Positions 17,663 through 26,530 of a DNA stretch of 64,000 nt are shown one piece after another; within the stretch, counting starts at the first letter, position 1, and each line of letters starts with the position of its first letter. A program made the translations under genes and the position numbers. The DNA comes from Chromohalobacter sp. 296-RDG. GTDB lineage: Bacteria > Pseudomonadota > Gammaproteobacteria > Pseudomonadales > Halomonadaceae. The notes under the pieces are model-generated. The model was not told the origin of the DNA. It made no database searches and was given only the letters and a program-made list of their open reading frames with translations. The stretch is taken from positions 53,329 to 117,328 of the forward strand of contig NZ_JARANY010000005.1 in assembly GCF_029889885.1 (NCBI RefSeq), given 5' to 3'.

Positions 17663-19375
17663 ATGAGCCAGCAGGACTTTCCGGAGAATGCCGATCCGCG
17701 TCGTCGCCATTCCGCCAAAGTGGTCGATGGCCCAGGCAAGGCCGCCAGCCGCGCGATGCTGCGTGCGGTGGGCTTTACCGACGAGGATTTCAAGAAGCCG
17801 CAGGTGGGCATCGCGTCGACCTGGAGTCGCGTCACCCCGTGCAACAGCCATATCAACGTACTCGCGGATGCAGCCAGTGACGGCGCCGACGCCGCCGGGG
17901 GCAAGGGCGTGGTGTTCAACACCATCACCATCTCCGATGGCATCGCCAACGGCACCGAGGGCATGAAGTATTCGATGGCTTCGCGGGAGATCATCGCCGA
18001 CTCCATCGAGGCCGTCTCCGGCTGCGAGGGCTTCGATGGTGTCGTCGCCATCGGTGGCTGCGACAAGAACATGCCGGGCTGCATGATCGGCCTGGCGCGC
18101 CTCGATCGCCCCGGCATCTTCGTCTATGGCGGCACCATCCAGCCCGGCAAGGGGCATACCGATATCGTCTCGGTGTTCGAGGCGATGGGCGCCTATTCTC
18201 AGGGCAACATGTCGCTTATCGACGTCAAACAGATCGAGGAAACCGCGATCCCGGGGCCGGGTTCCTGCGGTGGCATGTATACCGCCAACACCATGGCCTC
18301 GGCGATCGAGGCGATGGGTATGAGCTTGCCCAACTCCTCGGCACAGGAAGCGGTCTCGCAGACCAAGAACGACGACTGCCGTGCCGCCGGCGAAGCCGTG
18401 CTCAAGTTGCTCGAGCTGGACCTCAAACCGTCCGATATCATGACCCGCAAGGCGTTCGAGAATGCTATCACCGTGGTCATCGCTCTCGGTGGCTCTACCA
18501 ACGCCGTGCTGCACTTGCTGGCGATCGCCAACACCGTCGGTGTGGAATTGACACTCGATGATTTCACCGAGATCGGCAAGCGCGTGCCGGTGCTGGCGGA
18601 CGTCCGTCCCAGCGGCCATTACATGATGAGCGAGCTGGTGGCGATCGGCGGTATCCAGCCGATGATGAAGATCCTGCTCGATGCAGGCCTGCTCCACGAT
18701 GATTGCATTACCGTCACCGGCAATACGCTGGCCGAGAACCTGGCCGACGTGACGCCTTATCCGATCGATCAGGAGATCATCAAGCCGCTCGACAAACCGG
18801 TCAAAACCTCCAGTCACCTGCGCGTTCTCTACGGCAACCTGGCACCGGAAGGGGCGGTCGCCAAGATTACCGGCAAGGAAGGCACGCGCTTCACCGGTCG
18901 TGCGCGGGTCTTCAACTCCGAAGAGGAAGCGCAGGCACGCATCAACGATCTCACCGTGGTCGCCGGCGACGTCGTCGTGATCCGCTATGAAGGCCCCAAG
19001 GGCGGCCCCGGCATGCGCGAGATGCTGACGCCCACCTCGGCGATCATGGGTCGCGGCCTGGGCGACAAGGTGGCACTGATCACCGACGGGCGTTTCTCCG
19101 GTGGCAGCCACGGCTTCGTGGTTGGCCATGTGACGCCGGAGGCTTTCGTCGGCGGTCCCATCGGGCTGATCGAAGATCACGACGAGATTACCATCGATGC
19201 CGAAAATGATGTGATGACACTGCATATCAGTGACGACGAGATGAATCGGCGTCGCGCCGCCTGGCAGCGTCCGGCACCGCGCTATACGCGCGGTACGCTG
19301 GCCAAGTACGCCAAGACGGTCAGTTCCGCCTCCAAGGGCGCGGTCACCGACCTGCCTGAGGCGCTGGACGACTGA
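17663..19375 (+). CDS. ilvD: Dihydroxy-acid dehydratase IlvD
   Basis: 570 aa. It dehydrates 2,3-dihydroxy-3-methyl acids to 2-keto acids, the third step of valine, leucine and isoleucine synthesis. The iron-sulfur cysteines are seen in [18 protein letters not shown] and [14 protein letters not shown], and the C-terminal substrate region as [19 protein letters not shown]. The start is the ATG after CAGGAG; the frame is open about 260 bp further upstream but that stretch is not family-like. At 570 aa it belongs to the shorter IlvD type rather than the 616-aa enterobacterial type. A terminator follows. Confidence 0.96.
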   Translation: MSQQDFPENADPRRRHSAKVVDGPGKAASRAMLRAVGFTDEDFKKPQVGIASTWSRVTPCNSHINVLADAASDGADAAGGKGVVFNTITISDGIANGTEGMKYSMASREIIADSIEAVSGCEGFDGVVAIGGCDKNMPGCMIGLARLDRPGIFVYGGTIQPGKGHTDIVSVFEAMGAYSQGNMSLIDVKQIEETAIPGPGSCGGMYTANTMASAIEAMGMSLPNSSAQEAVSQTKNDDCRAAGEAVLKLLELDLKPSDIMTRKAFENAITVVIALGGSTNAVLHLLAIANTVGVELTLDDFTEIGKRVPVLADVRPSGHYMMSELVAIGGIQPMMKILLDAGLLHDDCITVTGNTLAENLADVTPYPIDQEIIKPLDKPVKTSSHLRVLYGNLAPEGAVAKITGKEGTRFTGRARVFNSEEEAQARINDLTVVAGDVVVIRYEGPKGGPGMREMLTPTSAIMGRGLGDKVALITDGRFSGGSHGFVVGHVTPEAFVGGPIGLIEDHDEITIDAENDVMTLHISDDEMNRRRAAWQRPAPRYTRGTLAKYAKTVSSASKGAVTDLPEALDD

Positions 19376-19399
19376 GATGACGCGTGCCTGGCGTCAGCG

Positions 19400-19424
19400 A
19401 AGCGGCCCCCGTGGGGCCGCTTTT
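19400..19424 (+). terminator. Rho-independent terminator after ilvD
   Basis: Ten-bp stem AAGCGGCCCC / GGGGCCGCTT with a three-base loop, its 3' arm running into TTTT. It stands between the convergent ilvD and aconitase genes. Confidence 0.85.
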
Positions 19425-19438
19425 CGTTGGTGATCTCG

Positions 19439-21382
19439 TCAGGCTGCTTGCTGGTCGCGCATCCAGGCGATCAGGCCGCCGCTGAACAAGATCTCCACCT
19501 GGCGCGGGGTCAAGGCATGTTCGAGCGTCAGCGTTCGACCATTGGCCTGCGCCGTTACGGGGCCGCCTGCCTCGAGTGTTTTCTTCAGCTTGTCGAAGCC
19601 GATACGGATATCGACGTCGAGCGCGTCGTAATCGTCGCCGTCGGCGAAGGTCAGCGGCAGTACGCCGAAGTTGACCAGGTTCTGGTGGTGGATACGGGCA
19701 AAGCTCTTGGCGATGACGACACGCAGCCCCAGGTAGCGCGGGGCGATGGCGGCATGCTCCCGGCTCGAGCCCTGGCCGTAATTTTCGCCACCGATGACGA
19801 TATGATCGCCTGTCTCGCGGGCACGGTCGGCATAGCCGTCGACGACGCCGCGAAAGGAAAACTCGGCGATCTGGGGAATGTTGGAACGGTAAGGCAGTAC
19901 TTCGCCGCCGGCCGGCATGATCTCGTCAGTGGAGACATCGTCGCCGGCCTTGACCAGAACCGGCAGGTCCAGTTGTGTCCCGAGCGGCTCGAAATCCGGC
20001 AACGACTCGATGTTCGGTCCCTTGATCAGGTGCACCTTGCGTGCCTTGGACGCTTCCATGGGGGCGGTCAGAGTGCGGGTATTGATGATCGGGTCGTCGG
20101 GCTCTCGCACCTGAGGATAGGCCATGTCCAGCGTCCGGGGGTCGGTGATCACGCCCTTGAGTGCCGAGGCTGCGGCGGTTTCCGGGCTGCACAGGAAGAC
20201 GCGGTCTTCGCGCGTGCCTGAGCGGCCGGGGAAGTTGCGCGGTACCGTGCGCAGGCTGTTGGTGTCGTTTGCCGGTGCCTGACCCATGCCGATACAGCCG
20301 TTGCAGCCGGCCTGATGCAGGCGCGCGCCAGCACCGATCAGGCTCAGCAGATGGCCGTCGCGGGTCAGTGTTTCGAGAATCGAGCGCGAGGTGGGGTTGA
20401 TCTCCAACGAGACGTTGTCGTCGATGGTCCGTTCCTCGAGCATGGCGGCTACGATAGCGAAATCGCGATAGCCGGGATTGGCCGAGGAGCCGACGTATGC
20501 TTGCGTTAATGGTTGGCCGGCTACCTCTTGGACAGGTACCACATTCCCGGGGCTCGACGGGGTGGCAATCAAGGGCTCGAGTTGTGAAAGGTCGATCGTC
20601 TCGTGGCGGTCGTAGCCACAGTCGTCGTCGGCCAGTAGTGCGTGCCAGTCTTCGCCGCGCCCCTCAGCGATGAGGAACGCCTTCACCGCCGTATCGGAGG
20701 GGAACACACTGGTAGTGGCGCCGAGTTCCGCGCCCATGTTGGCGATAACATGTCGGTCCATCGCGGAAAGATGTTCGAGACCGGGGCCATAATATTCGAT
20801 GATGCGTCCCACGCCGCCGCTGACGCCATGGCGGCGCAGCATCTCGAGGATCACGTCCTTGGCGCTGACCCAGTCGGGCAGGCGGCCCTCGAGACGCACG
20901 CCCCAGACCTCCGGCATACGCGTATGAAAGGGTTCGCCGGCCATCGCCATGGCGACGTCGATGCCGCCAGCGCCAATCGCCAGCATGCCCAGCGAACCGG
21001 CGGCCGGCGTGTGGCTGTCGGAGCCCAGCAGCGTCTTGCCGGGCTTGCCGAAGCGTTGCTGGTGCGTGGGGTGGCTGACGCCGTTGCCCGGACGTGAAAA
21101 CCACACGCCCAGGCGTTCCGCCGAGGTCTGTAGAAAGCGGTGGTCGTCGGGGTTCTTGTTGTCTTCCTGGATAAGGTTGTGATCGACGTACTGGGCGGAG
21201 ACCTCCGTCTTGACGCGGTCGAGCGCCATGGCTTCCAGCTCCAGCATGACCATGGTGCCGGTGGCATCCTGGGTGAGAGTCTGGTCGATCTTCAGACCGA
21301 TGGCCGCGCCCGGTGTCATGTCGCCGCTGACGAGGTGCGAGGCGATCAGTTTCTGGGTGACGTTGCGGGGTGTCTGATTCAT
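19439..21382 (-). CDS. Aconitate hydratase, short (about 650 aa) type
   Basis: 647 aa. It interconverts citrate and isocitrate with a [4Fe-4S] cluster. It shows the catalytic motif LLGSDSHTPAAGSLGMLAIGA without its last residues, the cluster cysteines in HQAGCNGCIGMGQ, and the C-terminal swivel domain with YGQGSSREHAA, the substrate-binding arginine region. Length and motifs fit the short aconitase family also found in Aquifex, mitochondria-like and homoaconitase relatives, not the 890-aa AcnA or AcnB. The chosen ATG at 21382 (MNQTPRNVTQ) has GGAA eight bases upstream; the frame is open 63 bp further. Substrate could in principle be a citrate homologue. Confidence 0.88.
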   Translation of the reverse strand: MNQTPRNVTQKLIASHLVSGDMTPGAAIGLKIDQTLTQDATGTMVMLELEAMALDRVKTEVSAQYVDHNLIQEDNKNPDDHRFLQTSAERLGVWFSRPGNGVSHPTHQQRFGKPGKTLLGSDSHTPAAGSLGMLAIGAGGIDVAMAMAGEPFHTRMPEVWGVRLEGRLPDWVSAKDVILEMLRRHGVSGGVGRIIEYYGPGLEHLSAMDRHVIANMGAELGATTSVFPSDTAVKAFLIAEGRGEDWHALLADDDCGYDRHETIDLSQLEPLIATPSSPGNVVPVQEVAGQPLTQAYVGSSANPGYRDFAIVAAMLEERTIDDNVSLEINPTSRSILETLTRDGHLLSLIGAGARLHQAGCNGCIGMGQAPANDTNSLRTVPRNFPGRSGTREDRVFLCSPETAAASALKGVITDPRTLDMAYPQVREPDDPIINTRTLTAPMEASKARKVHLIKGPNIESLPDFEPLGTQLDLPVLVKAGDDVSTDEIMPAGGEVLPYRSNIPQIAEFSFRGVVDGYADRARETGDHIVIGGENYGQGSSREHAAIAPRYLGLRVVIAKSFARIHHQNLVNFGVLPLTFADGDDYDALDVDIRIGFDKLKKTLEAGGPVTAQANGRTLTLEHALTPRQVEILFSGGLIAWMRDQQAA

Positions 21383-21544
21383 GCTTGGCTTCCGTGTTGG
21401 CGAAGATTGCTTCCCCCAGTGTAGGACAGACATCGTCGGCTTCACGGACTGAATATGTAGCCGCTATCAGTGACGGGAAAATTATCGCCAGACAGGGCTT
21501 GCCCCGAAAGGTCGGGATAAGCCTCGAAGTAGGGGGGCGCAGCT

Positions 21545-21655
21545 TCAGGCGGCAAGTTGCCAAGCCTGAGCGGCGTCGTCCATCATTAGCCATTTCTCGG
21601 TGTCGTACCATAATGTGTCCAGCAGTAGCTTGAGACTCTCTTCCGAGCAACACAT
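21545..21655 (-). CDS. Small 36-aa ORF upstream of the aconitase gene
   Basis: An ATG at 21655 is preceded by GGGAGAG with five bases between, a good ribosome site. The 36 residues begin MCCSEESLKLLLDTLWYDTE, then a KWLMMDD stretch and AWQLAA at the end. It is acidic and leucine/tryptophan-rich, likely an amphipathic helix, with a double cysteine at the N-terminus. I do not recognise it. It is 162 bp upstream of the aconitase start on the same strand and may be a small protein or leader peptide. The rest of the gap (21656-21828) shows nothing clear. Confidence 0.4.
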   Translation of the reverse strand: MCCSEESLKLLLDTLWYDTEKWLMMDDAAQAWQLAA

Positions 21656-21828
21656 AACGTCTCTCCCGGTAACCTGGCAGGGCGAGTGAAGGCCAACTGT
21701 CAGTATGGCGCTCGTAGGCCAAGTCGCCGAGATTTTTGGTGACGCTTTGTTACTGCGCGTACTGGTGAGCACCATCGCGTCGTCCTGGGGTTGACGCCCG
21801 GGGTGACAGGAGCAGAAGGGATTCACGC

Positions 21829-22887
21829 ATGACCGACAAGATCAACGTGGGATTGGTAGGTTACGGTTTCGCCAGCAAGACGTTTCATGCACCGCTGTTG
21901 ATGGCGGATGACGGCATGACCTTGCAGGCGATTTCAAGCAGCGATGCCGCCAAGGTGATGGCCGATTGGCCGCTGGCCGAGGTCGAAGCCAGTGCGGCCG
22001 CGCTCTTCGCGCGCGCCGATATCGACTTGGTGGTGATCCCCACCCCCAACGATACGCACTACGATCTGGCGAGTGCCGCCCTGGCCGCCGGCAAGCATGT
22101 GGTGATCGACAAGCCTTTCACGGTCACTCTCGACGAGGCCGCGTCACTGATTGAACAAGCCTCGCGGGCGGGCAAGCTGCTTTCTGTCTTCCACAATCGG
22201 CGCTGGGATGCAGATTTCCTGACCGTGCGCGACTTGCTCGATAGTGGCGATCTGGGGCGTATCGCGCATTTCGAATCGCACTTCGACCGTTACCGGCCCG
22301 AGGTCAAGTCGCGCTGGCGCGAATCAGACGCTCCGGGCGGCGGTATCTGGTACGACCTGGGGCCGCATCTCATCGACCAGGCGCTAGTGTTGTTCGGCAT
22401 GCCCGATGAGATATCCCTCGATCAGGCCGCTCAGCGCGATGGCGCTCAGGTCGACGATTACTTCCATGCCGTGCTCCGCTACGATCAGCAGCGGGTCATC
22501 CTGCATGCCGGTAGCCTGATGGCGGCGCCCGCGCCACGCTTCTCCGTGCACGGCACGCATGGCAGCTACGTCAAGCATGGGCTCGACCCGCAAGAGGACA
22601 TGCTCAAGCTTGGCGAGCGCCTGCCCACGCCGCAATGGGGCGAGGATCATCAACATGGGCTGCATACCGTGGCCAATGTGCACGACGCCGGTGCGCGCCC
22701 TGAATGGCGGGAAGTGCCCACACGGGCTGGCAATTATCCGGCTTATTACGCGGGCGTTCGCGAGGCGATACGAGGGCAGGGGAAAAATCCCGTACCAGCG
22801 GAGGAAGCTCTGGCGGTCATGCAGGTGCTCGAAGCGGGTCGACGCAGTGCGCAACACGGGCGCTTCGAGCAACTCGAGGCGCATTGA
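21829..22887 (+). CDS. Gfo/Idh/MocA family oxidoreductase, YdgJ-like
   Basis: 352 aa. N-terminal Rossmann domain starting NVGLVGYGFASKTFHAPLL, with the NAD(P) loop VVIPTPNDTHYDLA and the family Lys motif GKHVVIDKPFTVTLDEA. The C-terminal alpha/beta substrate domain includes FESHFDRYRPEVKSRWRE and WYDLGPHLIDQAL, with the catalytic histidine. These enzymes oxidise or reduce sugars, inositols or similar polyols; the substrate is unknown. The gene stands alone between the small ORF and the acidic exported protein. Confidence 0.88.
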   Translation: MTDKINVGLVGYGFASKTFHAPLLMADDGMTLQAISSSDAAKVMADWPLAEVEASAAALFARADIDLVVIPTPNDTHYDLASAALAAGKHVVIDKPFTVTLDEAASLIEQASRAGKLLSVFHNRRWDADFLTVRDLLDSGDLGRIAHFESHFDRYRPEVKSRWRESDAPGGGIWYDLGPHLIDQALVLFGMPDEISLDQAAQRDGAQVDDYFHAVLRYDQQRVILHAGSLMAAPAPRFSVHGTHGSYVKHGLDPQEDMLKLGERLPTPQWGEDHQHGLHTVANVHDAGARPEWREVPTRAGNYPAYYAGVREAIRGQGKNPVPAEEALAVMQVLEAGRRSAQHGRFEQLEAH

Positions 22888-23039
22888 GGCTGTCGAGAAA
22901 GCGCTCGGTAGCTGGTTTTACCTTGCATCATGCCAATACCTTGTCTAGGGTCTGTATAGGGTTAAGCGATGGCTTTTTGTCCACGCAATCCAGGCACTTC
23001 ACCTGAATGTGAAGGCACAGAGGATTAAGGAGGATTCGC

Positions 23040-23426
23040 ATGAAACAGCAACTTACCGCACTGACCTTCGCCGCGCTCCTGGCATTGCCCACGGCAGGTG
23101 CCTTCGCGCAGGACGATTCGGCGCCGGATGTCAGCAGTGAGGAAGGGTCCGCCAACACCGAGCAAGGTTCGACCAAGGCTGAAGGTGGCACCGCCAGTGG
23201 TGAAACCGCAGGAAATGTCGACGGAGAAGACAGCATTCCCGGTGGTGATCAGGAAAGTCTGAGTACCGAAACCGGATCGGCCAATACCCAGCAGGGTGAT
23301 ACCGCTGCTCAAGGTGGCTCTGCCGCAGCTCCCGATGCGGATGATGGTTCGGTTCCGGAAAGTATGGATGATCCGGAAGACAATCACGGCGTCGATTCCG
23401 CGCAGGATGTCGATCCCGAAGACTGA
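23040..23426 (+). CDS. Small, extremely acidic exported protein with an internal repeat
   Basis: 128 aa. A Sec signal peptide of about 23 residues (ending GAFA before QDD) precedes a mature chain of about 105 residues with 28 Asp or Glu, one Lys and no Arg. It is low complexity, rich in Gly, Ser, Ala, Asp and Gln, and probably disordered. Two related segments are visible: EEGSANTEQGSTKAEGGTA near residue 35 and ETGSANTQQGDTAAQGGSA near residue 80. There are no cysteines. GGAGGA lies seven bases before the ATG, so it may be highly translated. I do not recognise a family. It could bind cations or help the periplasm cope with salt, which is inference. Confidence 0.7.
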   Translation: MKQQLTALTFAALLALPTAGAFAQDDSAPDVSSEEGSANTEQGSTKAEGGTASGETAGNVDGEDSIPGGDQESLSTETGSANTQQGDTAAQGGSAAAPDADDGSVPESMDDPEDNHGVDSAQDVDPED

Positions 23427-23480
23427 TTATTTGAAAGGCTCATGGAGCGAGCCGTTGTCACGCTAAAATGAGATATGACC

Positions 23481-23502
23481 AAGCCCCGCCATGGCGGGGC
23501 TT
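23481..23502. terminator. Hairpin between convergent acidic-protein gene and nudE
   Basis: Ten-bp stem AAGCCCCGCC / GGCGGGGCTT with a two-base centre. T-rich sequence after it is weak on both strands, but its place between convergent stops fits a shared terminator. Confidence 0.65.
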
Positions 23503-23522
23503 AGTTGTGTCTGGACGGTGAC

Positions 23523-24155
23523 TTACCACCACTGTTCGTGGGTGCGCTCGTTACGCAAGCGGTCGCGCGCGATGAACAGGGCGGCGATGGCGCGGCCTTC
23601 GTGAAAATCCTCCCGCGCCAACAGGGAGGCGATATCCTCAAGAGGATGACGCTCGACGATCAGGGGCTCCGGTTCATCGCCGGGCAAGCGTTTCTCGTAC
23701 AGGTTGGCGGCGAGCATGACATGGATGCGGTGGCTCATGTAGTTGGGCGCCAATGAGAGTTCCACCAGTGGCTCGATGCGTTGCGCACCCATACCGCATT
23801 CTTCCATTAACTCGCGATTGGCTGCACTGACGATGTCCTCGCCGGGGTCGACTAGCCCTTTGGGCAAGGTCAGGGCGTAGTCGTCGAAACCTGCGGCATA
23901 TTCATGAATCAGCAACACATGCTCCGGGTCCGGTATGGCGACGATCATCACGGCGCCACCGCCATGGCCATTGCCGCTACCTGTGAGGCGTTCGAAGGTG
24001 CGTTCGGCGCCGTTGGCGAAGCGCAGCTCGAGTTCCTCGACGGCGAACAGGCGGCTGCGGGCGACTTCACGGCGGCTCAAGAGGCGTGGCTTGTAATGGC
24101 CCACGCCGGTGTCGTCTGACGGCATCCCGCCATCGTGATGGGAAGAAAAGGCCAT
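23523..24155 (-). CDS. nudE: ADP compounds hydrolase NudE (Nudix)
   Basis: 210 aa. The Nudix box GLVDPGEDIVSAANRELMEE (continuing CGMG) is complete: G, five residues, E, seven residues, REL, EE, G. NudE cleaves ADP-ribose, Ap3A and NADH. Additional NudE features are SRLFAVEELELRFANG and LAPNYMSHRIHVMLA. The ATG at 24155 has GGAG seven bases upstream; the frame is open upstream to 24374, overlapping the divergent yrfG, and is rejected. The neighbourhood nudE, yrfG, hslR, hslO, pckA matches the E. coli order, without igaA/yrfF. Confidence 0.9.
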   Translation of the reverse strand: MAFSSHHDGGMPSDDTGVGHYKPRLLSRREVARSRLFAVEELELRFANGAERTFERLTGSGNGHGGGAVMIVAIPDPEHVLLIHEYAAGFDDYALTLPKGLVDPGEDIVSAANRELMEECGMGAQRIEPLVELSLAPNYMSHRIHVMLAANLYEKRLPGDEPEPLIVERHPLEDIASLLAREDFHEGRAIAALFIARDRLRNERTHEQWW

Positions 24156-24236
24156 GATGTCTCCGTGCGGGTAGCTATCATGCAGCGTACAATAAGGAAG
24201 CTTTAGATTCGATATCCACCCTGGCGGGAGCCCATC

Positions 24237-24911
24237 ATGGTTGACTGGAACGCCATCGACACTGTGCTGCTCGACATGGATGGCACACTGCTGGATCTGC
24301 ATTTCGACAGCCATTTCTGGCTGGAACACTTGCCGCAGCGCTATGTGGAAATGCACAAGCTGGATGCGCATCACGCCGATACGCTACGTTCGCGTATCAT
24401 CGGCGAGCAGGGCACGCTCAACTGGTATAGCCTGGCCTATTGGAGCCGCGAGCTGGGTGTCGATGTGGTCGCGCTCAAGCGTGAGGTGCAGCACTTGATC
24501 GGCTTGCGTAGCGATGCGCTGGATTTCCTCAAATGGCTCAAGAAGGCGCATCCGCGTGTCGTGCTGGCCACCAACGCCGATCGTGAAAGCCTGGCGCTCA
24601 AGCTGCCATTGACCGGGCTTGAGGAGTATCTCGATGTCATCATCTCGTCGGCGGATGTGGGCGTCGCCAAGGAAGCGCCGGAGTTCTGGTTCGCATTGCA
24701 GGACATCGAGCCCTTCGAGCCCGGGCGTACCTTGTTCATCGATGACAATCCCGCAGTGCTGGAAAGCGCGCGTGAATACGGCATTCGCCATCTGCTGGGC
24801 ATCAAGAAGCCCGACAGCCAACGACCCGAGCGCGAGCTGGAAAATTTCATCGCCCTCGAGCGTTTCGCCACGCTCTTGCCGCAGGATATGCCGAGTGCAT
24901 CGCGCCGTTGA
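24237..24911 (+). CDS. yrfG: HAD-family GMP/IMP nucleotidase YrfG
   Basis: 224 aa. HAD motif I is DMDGTLLDL at residues 13-21 (nucleophile and acid Asp), motif II is ATNAD, and motifs III and IV lie in KEAPEFW and TLFIDDNPAVLESA. E. coli YrfG dephosphorylates GMP and IMP. The ATG follows GGGAG by six bases. It is divergent from nudE with 81 bp between, and hslR follows on the same strand after 102 bp that hold a heat-shock-like promoter. Confidence 0.9.
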   Translation: MVDWNAIDTVLLDMDGTLLDLHFDSHFWLEHLPQRYVEMHKLDAHHADTLRSRIIGEQGTLNWYSLAYWSRELGVDVVALKREVQHLIGLRSDALDFLKWLKKAHPRVVLATNADRESLALKLPLTGLEEYLDVIISSADVGVAKEAPEFWFALQDIEPFEPGRTLFIDDNPAVLESAREYGIRHLLGIKKPDSQRPERELENFIALERFATLLPQDMPSASRR

Positions 24912-24927
24912 TCACACCCCATCTCGC

Positions 24928-24957
24928 CTTGAAAAGTCGCCCTCCGGCGCCCACGTT
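24928..24957 (+). promoter_or_regulatory. Sigma32-like promoter of hslR-hslO
   Basis: CTTGAAA at 24928-24934, a 15-base spacer, and CCCACGTT at 24950-24957. The -35 is a perfect sigma32 match and the -10 resembles CCCCATNT. The leader to hslR would be about 50 nt. Both hslR and hslO are heat-shock genes in E. coli. Confidence 0.65.
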
Positions 24958-25013
24958 ACAGGTCTCTTTCGTGGGGCATTCTCGCGTATTGGGGCGGCAA
25001 TGCAGGGAGACAT

Positions 25014-25406
25014 ATGAGCGACACGATCCGTATCGACAAGTGGCTATGGGCGGCACGCTTCTTCAAGACGCGTGGCTTGGCCAAGAAAGCCATTGAAGGC
25101 GGCAAGGTCCATTACAATGGTGGGCGTGTGAAGACCAGCAAGGCGGTCGAACTCGGTGCTTTGCTCAAGGTGCCACAAGGCTGGGACACCCTCGAAGTCG
25201 AAGTGACGGGGCTCTCCGGTCAGCGCCGCGGCGCCGCCGAGGCCCGCGAGCTCTACCGCGAAACGTCGGCTAGCCAAGTGCGGCGTGAGCGCGAAGCCCA
25301 CAATCGACGTCTGGCCAATCAAAGCATGCAAGGGCCACATGGCCGCCCCGACAAGAAGCAACGCCGCGCGATTCAGGACTTCCAGCGCCATGGCTTCGAT
25401 GATTGA
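25014..25406 (+). CDS. hslR: Heat-shock protein 15 HslR (S4 domain, ribosome rescue)
   Basis: 130 aa. An S4 RNA-binding domain covers residues 5-65 (IRIDKWLWAARFFKTRGLAK, then VHYNGGRVK). A very basic C-terminal tail follows, with EREAHNRRLANQ and RPDKKQRRAI. Hsp15 binds 50S subunits that carry a stalled nascent chain and peptidyl-tRNA and helps recycle them. AGGGAG precedes the ATG. hslO follows after 50 bp, and a sigma32-like promoter lies upstream. Confidence 0.94.
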   Translation: MSDTIRIDKWLWAARFFKTRGLAKKAIEGGKVHYNGGRVKTSKAVELGALLKVPQGWDTLEVEVTGLSGQRRGAAEARELYRETSASQVRREREAHNRRLANQSMQGPHGRPDKKQRRAIQDFQRHGFDD

Positions 25407-25456
25407 ATGCCGGTATGGCACCCCTTTCGGTTTTTCCAACCTGACGACGAATCATC

Positions 25457-26332
25457 ATGACCGACCAGATCCAACGTTTTCTTTTCGACGCTACCAACGT
25501 GCGCGGCGAAGTCGTCAACCTGCAGCAGGCCTACGCCGAGGTGCTCGACAAGCATATCTATCCCGAGGCCGTGAGTCGTCAGCTTGGCGAGCTGCTCAGC
25601 GCCGTGGCCCTGCTCACCGAGACGGTCAAGCTCGATGGCACCGTAAGCCTAGAAGTACGTGGCTCGGGCGCCGTGCGTTTGCTGATGGCGGAGTCCAACC
25701 CCGGGGGCGACTTGCGCGCCATCGCGCGTCTCGATGATGAAGCGGCGCTTCCCGAGGAAAACGCCTCGCTCACGTCGCTGGTCGGCGAGGGGCAGATCGT
25801 GATCACGATCGATCCCCGTGAGGGGCAGCGCTATCAGGGCATCGTCGCCGTCGAGGCCGACAGCCTGGCCGCTTGCCTGGAAGACTACTTCGCACGTTCC
25901 GAACAGCTGGCCACTCGCCTGTGGTTGGCGGCCGACGGTCGCCGTGCGTCGGGAATGCTGCTGCAGCAACTGCCCGACGACGAGGCCAATAGCGATCCCG
26001 ATGCCTGGGAGCGCACCGTGCACCTGGCCACCACGCTCAGCGATGCGGAATTGCTCGATCTCGAGCAGCGCGAGCTGCTCCATCGCCTCTTTCATGAGGA
26101 GCAGACCCGCGTCTTCGAGCCCAAGACGCTACGCTTCGGCTGTACCTGTACGCGTGAGCGTATCGCCAATGCTCTGCATGGCTTGGGTGCCGAGGAATTG
26201 CGTAGCATCGCGCGCGAACAGGGCGAAGTGGAAACGCAATGCCATTTCTGTCATAGCCATTATCGCTTCAGTGCCGCCGATATCGAGGCCCTGATCGAGT
26301 CGCCGGGCGCAGGTGCCTCGACCCTGCATTGA
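25457..26332 (+). CDS. hslO: Redox-regulated chaperone Hsp33
   Basis: 291 aa. N-terminal chaperone fold ([19 protein letters not shown]) and a C-terminal zinc redox switch with Cys229 and Cys231 ([10 protein letters not shown]) and Cys262 and Cys265 (QCHFCH). Under oxidative and heat stress the cysteines release zinc and form disulfides, turning on holdase activity. It follows hslR in what looks like a two-gene heat-shock operon. Confidence 0.95.
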   Translation: MTDQIQRFLFDATNVRGEVVNLQQAYAEVLDKHIYPEAVSRQLGELLSAVALLTETVKLDGTVSLEVRGSGAVRLLMAESNPGGDLRAIARLDDEAALPEENASLTSLVGEGQIVITIDPREGQRYQGIVAVEADSLAACLEDYFARSEQLATRLWLAADGRRASGMLLQQLPDDEANSDPDAWERTVHLATTLSDAELLDLEQRELLHRLFHEEQTRVFEPKTLRFGCTCTRERIANALHGLGAEELRSIAREQGEVETQCHFCHSHYRFSAADIEALIESPGAGASTLH

Positions 26333-26530
26333 TCTGACGCGCGTCATGCCTAAGTGCGCGCGGTGTTATTACCGTGCTGGTGACGTTTTCCGCGCAGAGC
26401 CTTTTTGCCATAATGACCGCCCCCTCAGTCTCGCCTTGTCCTCACAAGAGGCAATCCATTGTCCGGGTGGCCTTGGCGAGTAAGCATCGGTTAACGAGAG
26501 AGAAACGCCCTTCGGGCTCAGGACACGATA

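Noticed and set aside
17585..19225. 546-codon open frame on the minus strand opposite ilvD
   Set aside because: It mirrors ilvD, has a His/Asp/Gly/Arg-rich composition with no recognisable motif, and is what high-GC codon use produces on the opposite strand.
21656..21826. N-terminal extension of the 36-aa ORF to 93 residues
   Set aside because: The extension has no ribosome site at its start and atypical composition; the shorter form has an excellent one.
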